Assembly (NCBI GenBank): GCA_945865705.1
Contig: CAMBEY010000194.1
Span: 1-5,744, forward strand
From: Candidatus Sulfopaludibacter sp. SbA3
Lineage (GTDB): Bacteria > Acidobacteriota > Terriglobia > 2-12-FULL-54-10
DNA length: 5,744 nucleotides
Reading direction: 5' to 3'
Positions 5,348-5,744 of the stretch are shown here, piece by piece (position 1 is the stretch's first letter; every line of letters starts with the position of its first letter). The position numbers and the translations under genes are program-made. The notes below the pieces were generated by a model. The model was not told where the DNA came from. It made no database searches and saw nothing but the letters and a program-made list of their open reading frames with translations.

Positions 5348-5744
5348 ATGGGCAAAGCAGGGATTCCAAGGAAAAGCGTCAGCCAACGGCGCAAATCGAA
5401 ACGAATCATTCAAGGCTTTCTGGCCATCCTCGTAATCGCCGGGATTGCATCCGCGTGGTTCCTCGGCGGGAGTGGCGGCACGGTCGATTCGGCGGCTTCC
5501 CCGAAGAGCGGCGCGGGCGCCATTGATCCAGAAACGCTTCCTGTGTCACTCCGCAATCGCCTGGTGTTGCCGGCCAAGCCGTTGGATAAGCGCCCATACA
5601 CTTTGGAGCCGTCCAGCTTCAACGAGCCGGAAGTTCGCGCGTCCTATCAGGCTGCGCGCGACGTACCGGAGGTTCTGGAGCACATGCCCTGCTACTGCGG
5701 CTGCTTCGCAAACTCGGGGCATCGGAATAATCTGGACTGCTTCA
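5348..5744 (+). CDS. Membrane-anchored PCYCGC-motif protein (3' end outside window)
   Basis: The first 132 residues are seen, and the frame is still open at the window edge. The N-terminus is very basic (RRKSKR at 14-19), followed by one hydrophobic segment (about 21-40) and a Gly/Ser-rich linker. By the positive-inside rule the rest should lie outside the cytoplasm. No lipobox Cys is present, so this is a transmembrane anchor rather than the lipoprotein form common in Bacillus relatives. The diagnostic motif HMPCYCGCF (112-120) is followed by SGHRNNLDCF (123-132). This gives Cys 115, 117, 119 and 131 plus His 112 and 125, the pattern of the PCYCGC family (PF13798), whose function is not established. 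The clustered Cys/His suggest metal or cofactor binding, which is inference. A TAG at 5342-5344 in frame rules out a start further upstream; the ATG has no evident ribosome-binding site. Confidence 0.85.
   Translation, partial: MGKAGIPRKSVSQRRKSKRIIQGFLAILVIAGIASAWFLGGSGGTVDSAASPKSGAGAIDPETLPVSLRNRLVLPAKPLDKRPYTLEPSSFNEPEVRASYQAARDVPEVLEHMPCYCGCFANSGHRNNLDCF

Overview
The window is a moderately GC-rich bacterial chromosomal segment, densely coded, with no mobile elements, CRISPR arrays or stable RNA genes that I can see. The gene set (tldD-pmbA pair, a COG1816 deaminase, a stand-alone RmlD-like reductase, a secreted SYLF/Ysc84 protein and a membrane-anchored PCYCGC protein) would suit an Acidobacteriota-type Gram-negative bacterium. 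That assignment is an inference from gene content and general protein character, not a proven placement.

Layout, left to right. Bases 1-651 hold the C-terminal 216 residues of TldD; the window edge cuts through its HExxxH zinc motif. It is followed after 11 bp by a complete pmbA/tldE (663-2021), the partner subunit of the TldD/TldE peptidase. A 50-residue, extremely basic small ORF (2073-2225) with a good ribosome-binding site comes next. The gap at 2226-2356 contains nested inverted repeats that could fold as a two-hairpin, three-way-junction RNA.

A COG1816 adenosine-deaminase-family gene (2357-3397) and an RmlD-type NAD(P)-dependent reductase (3421-4386) lie in the same direction, 23 bp apart. 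The reductase carries an unusual Pro/Glu-rich insertion built on short DNA repeats. It converges on a minus-strand SYLF-domain secreted protein (4383-5147), and the two genes share one TTAA palindrome as stop codons.

A 200-bp divergent region (5148-5347) holds a good -10 box for the SYLF gene, a 7-bp inverted repeat and a possible promoter very close to the next start. A PCYCGC-motif protein (5348 to the window end, incomplete) is transcribed rightwards.

Functionally, TldD and PmbA almost certainly act together as a peptidase on unfolded peptides. The deaminase belongs either to purine salvage or to the futalosine route to menaquinone. The SYLF and PCYCGC proteins are both predicted to act outside the cytoplasm. 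No single pathway unites all the genes, and the window reads as several short transcription units. The least understood parts are the basic 50-residue ORF, the structured gap after it, the insertion in the reductase and the PCYCGC protein.
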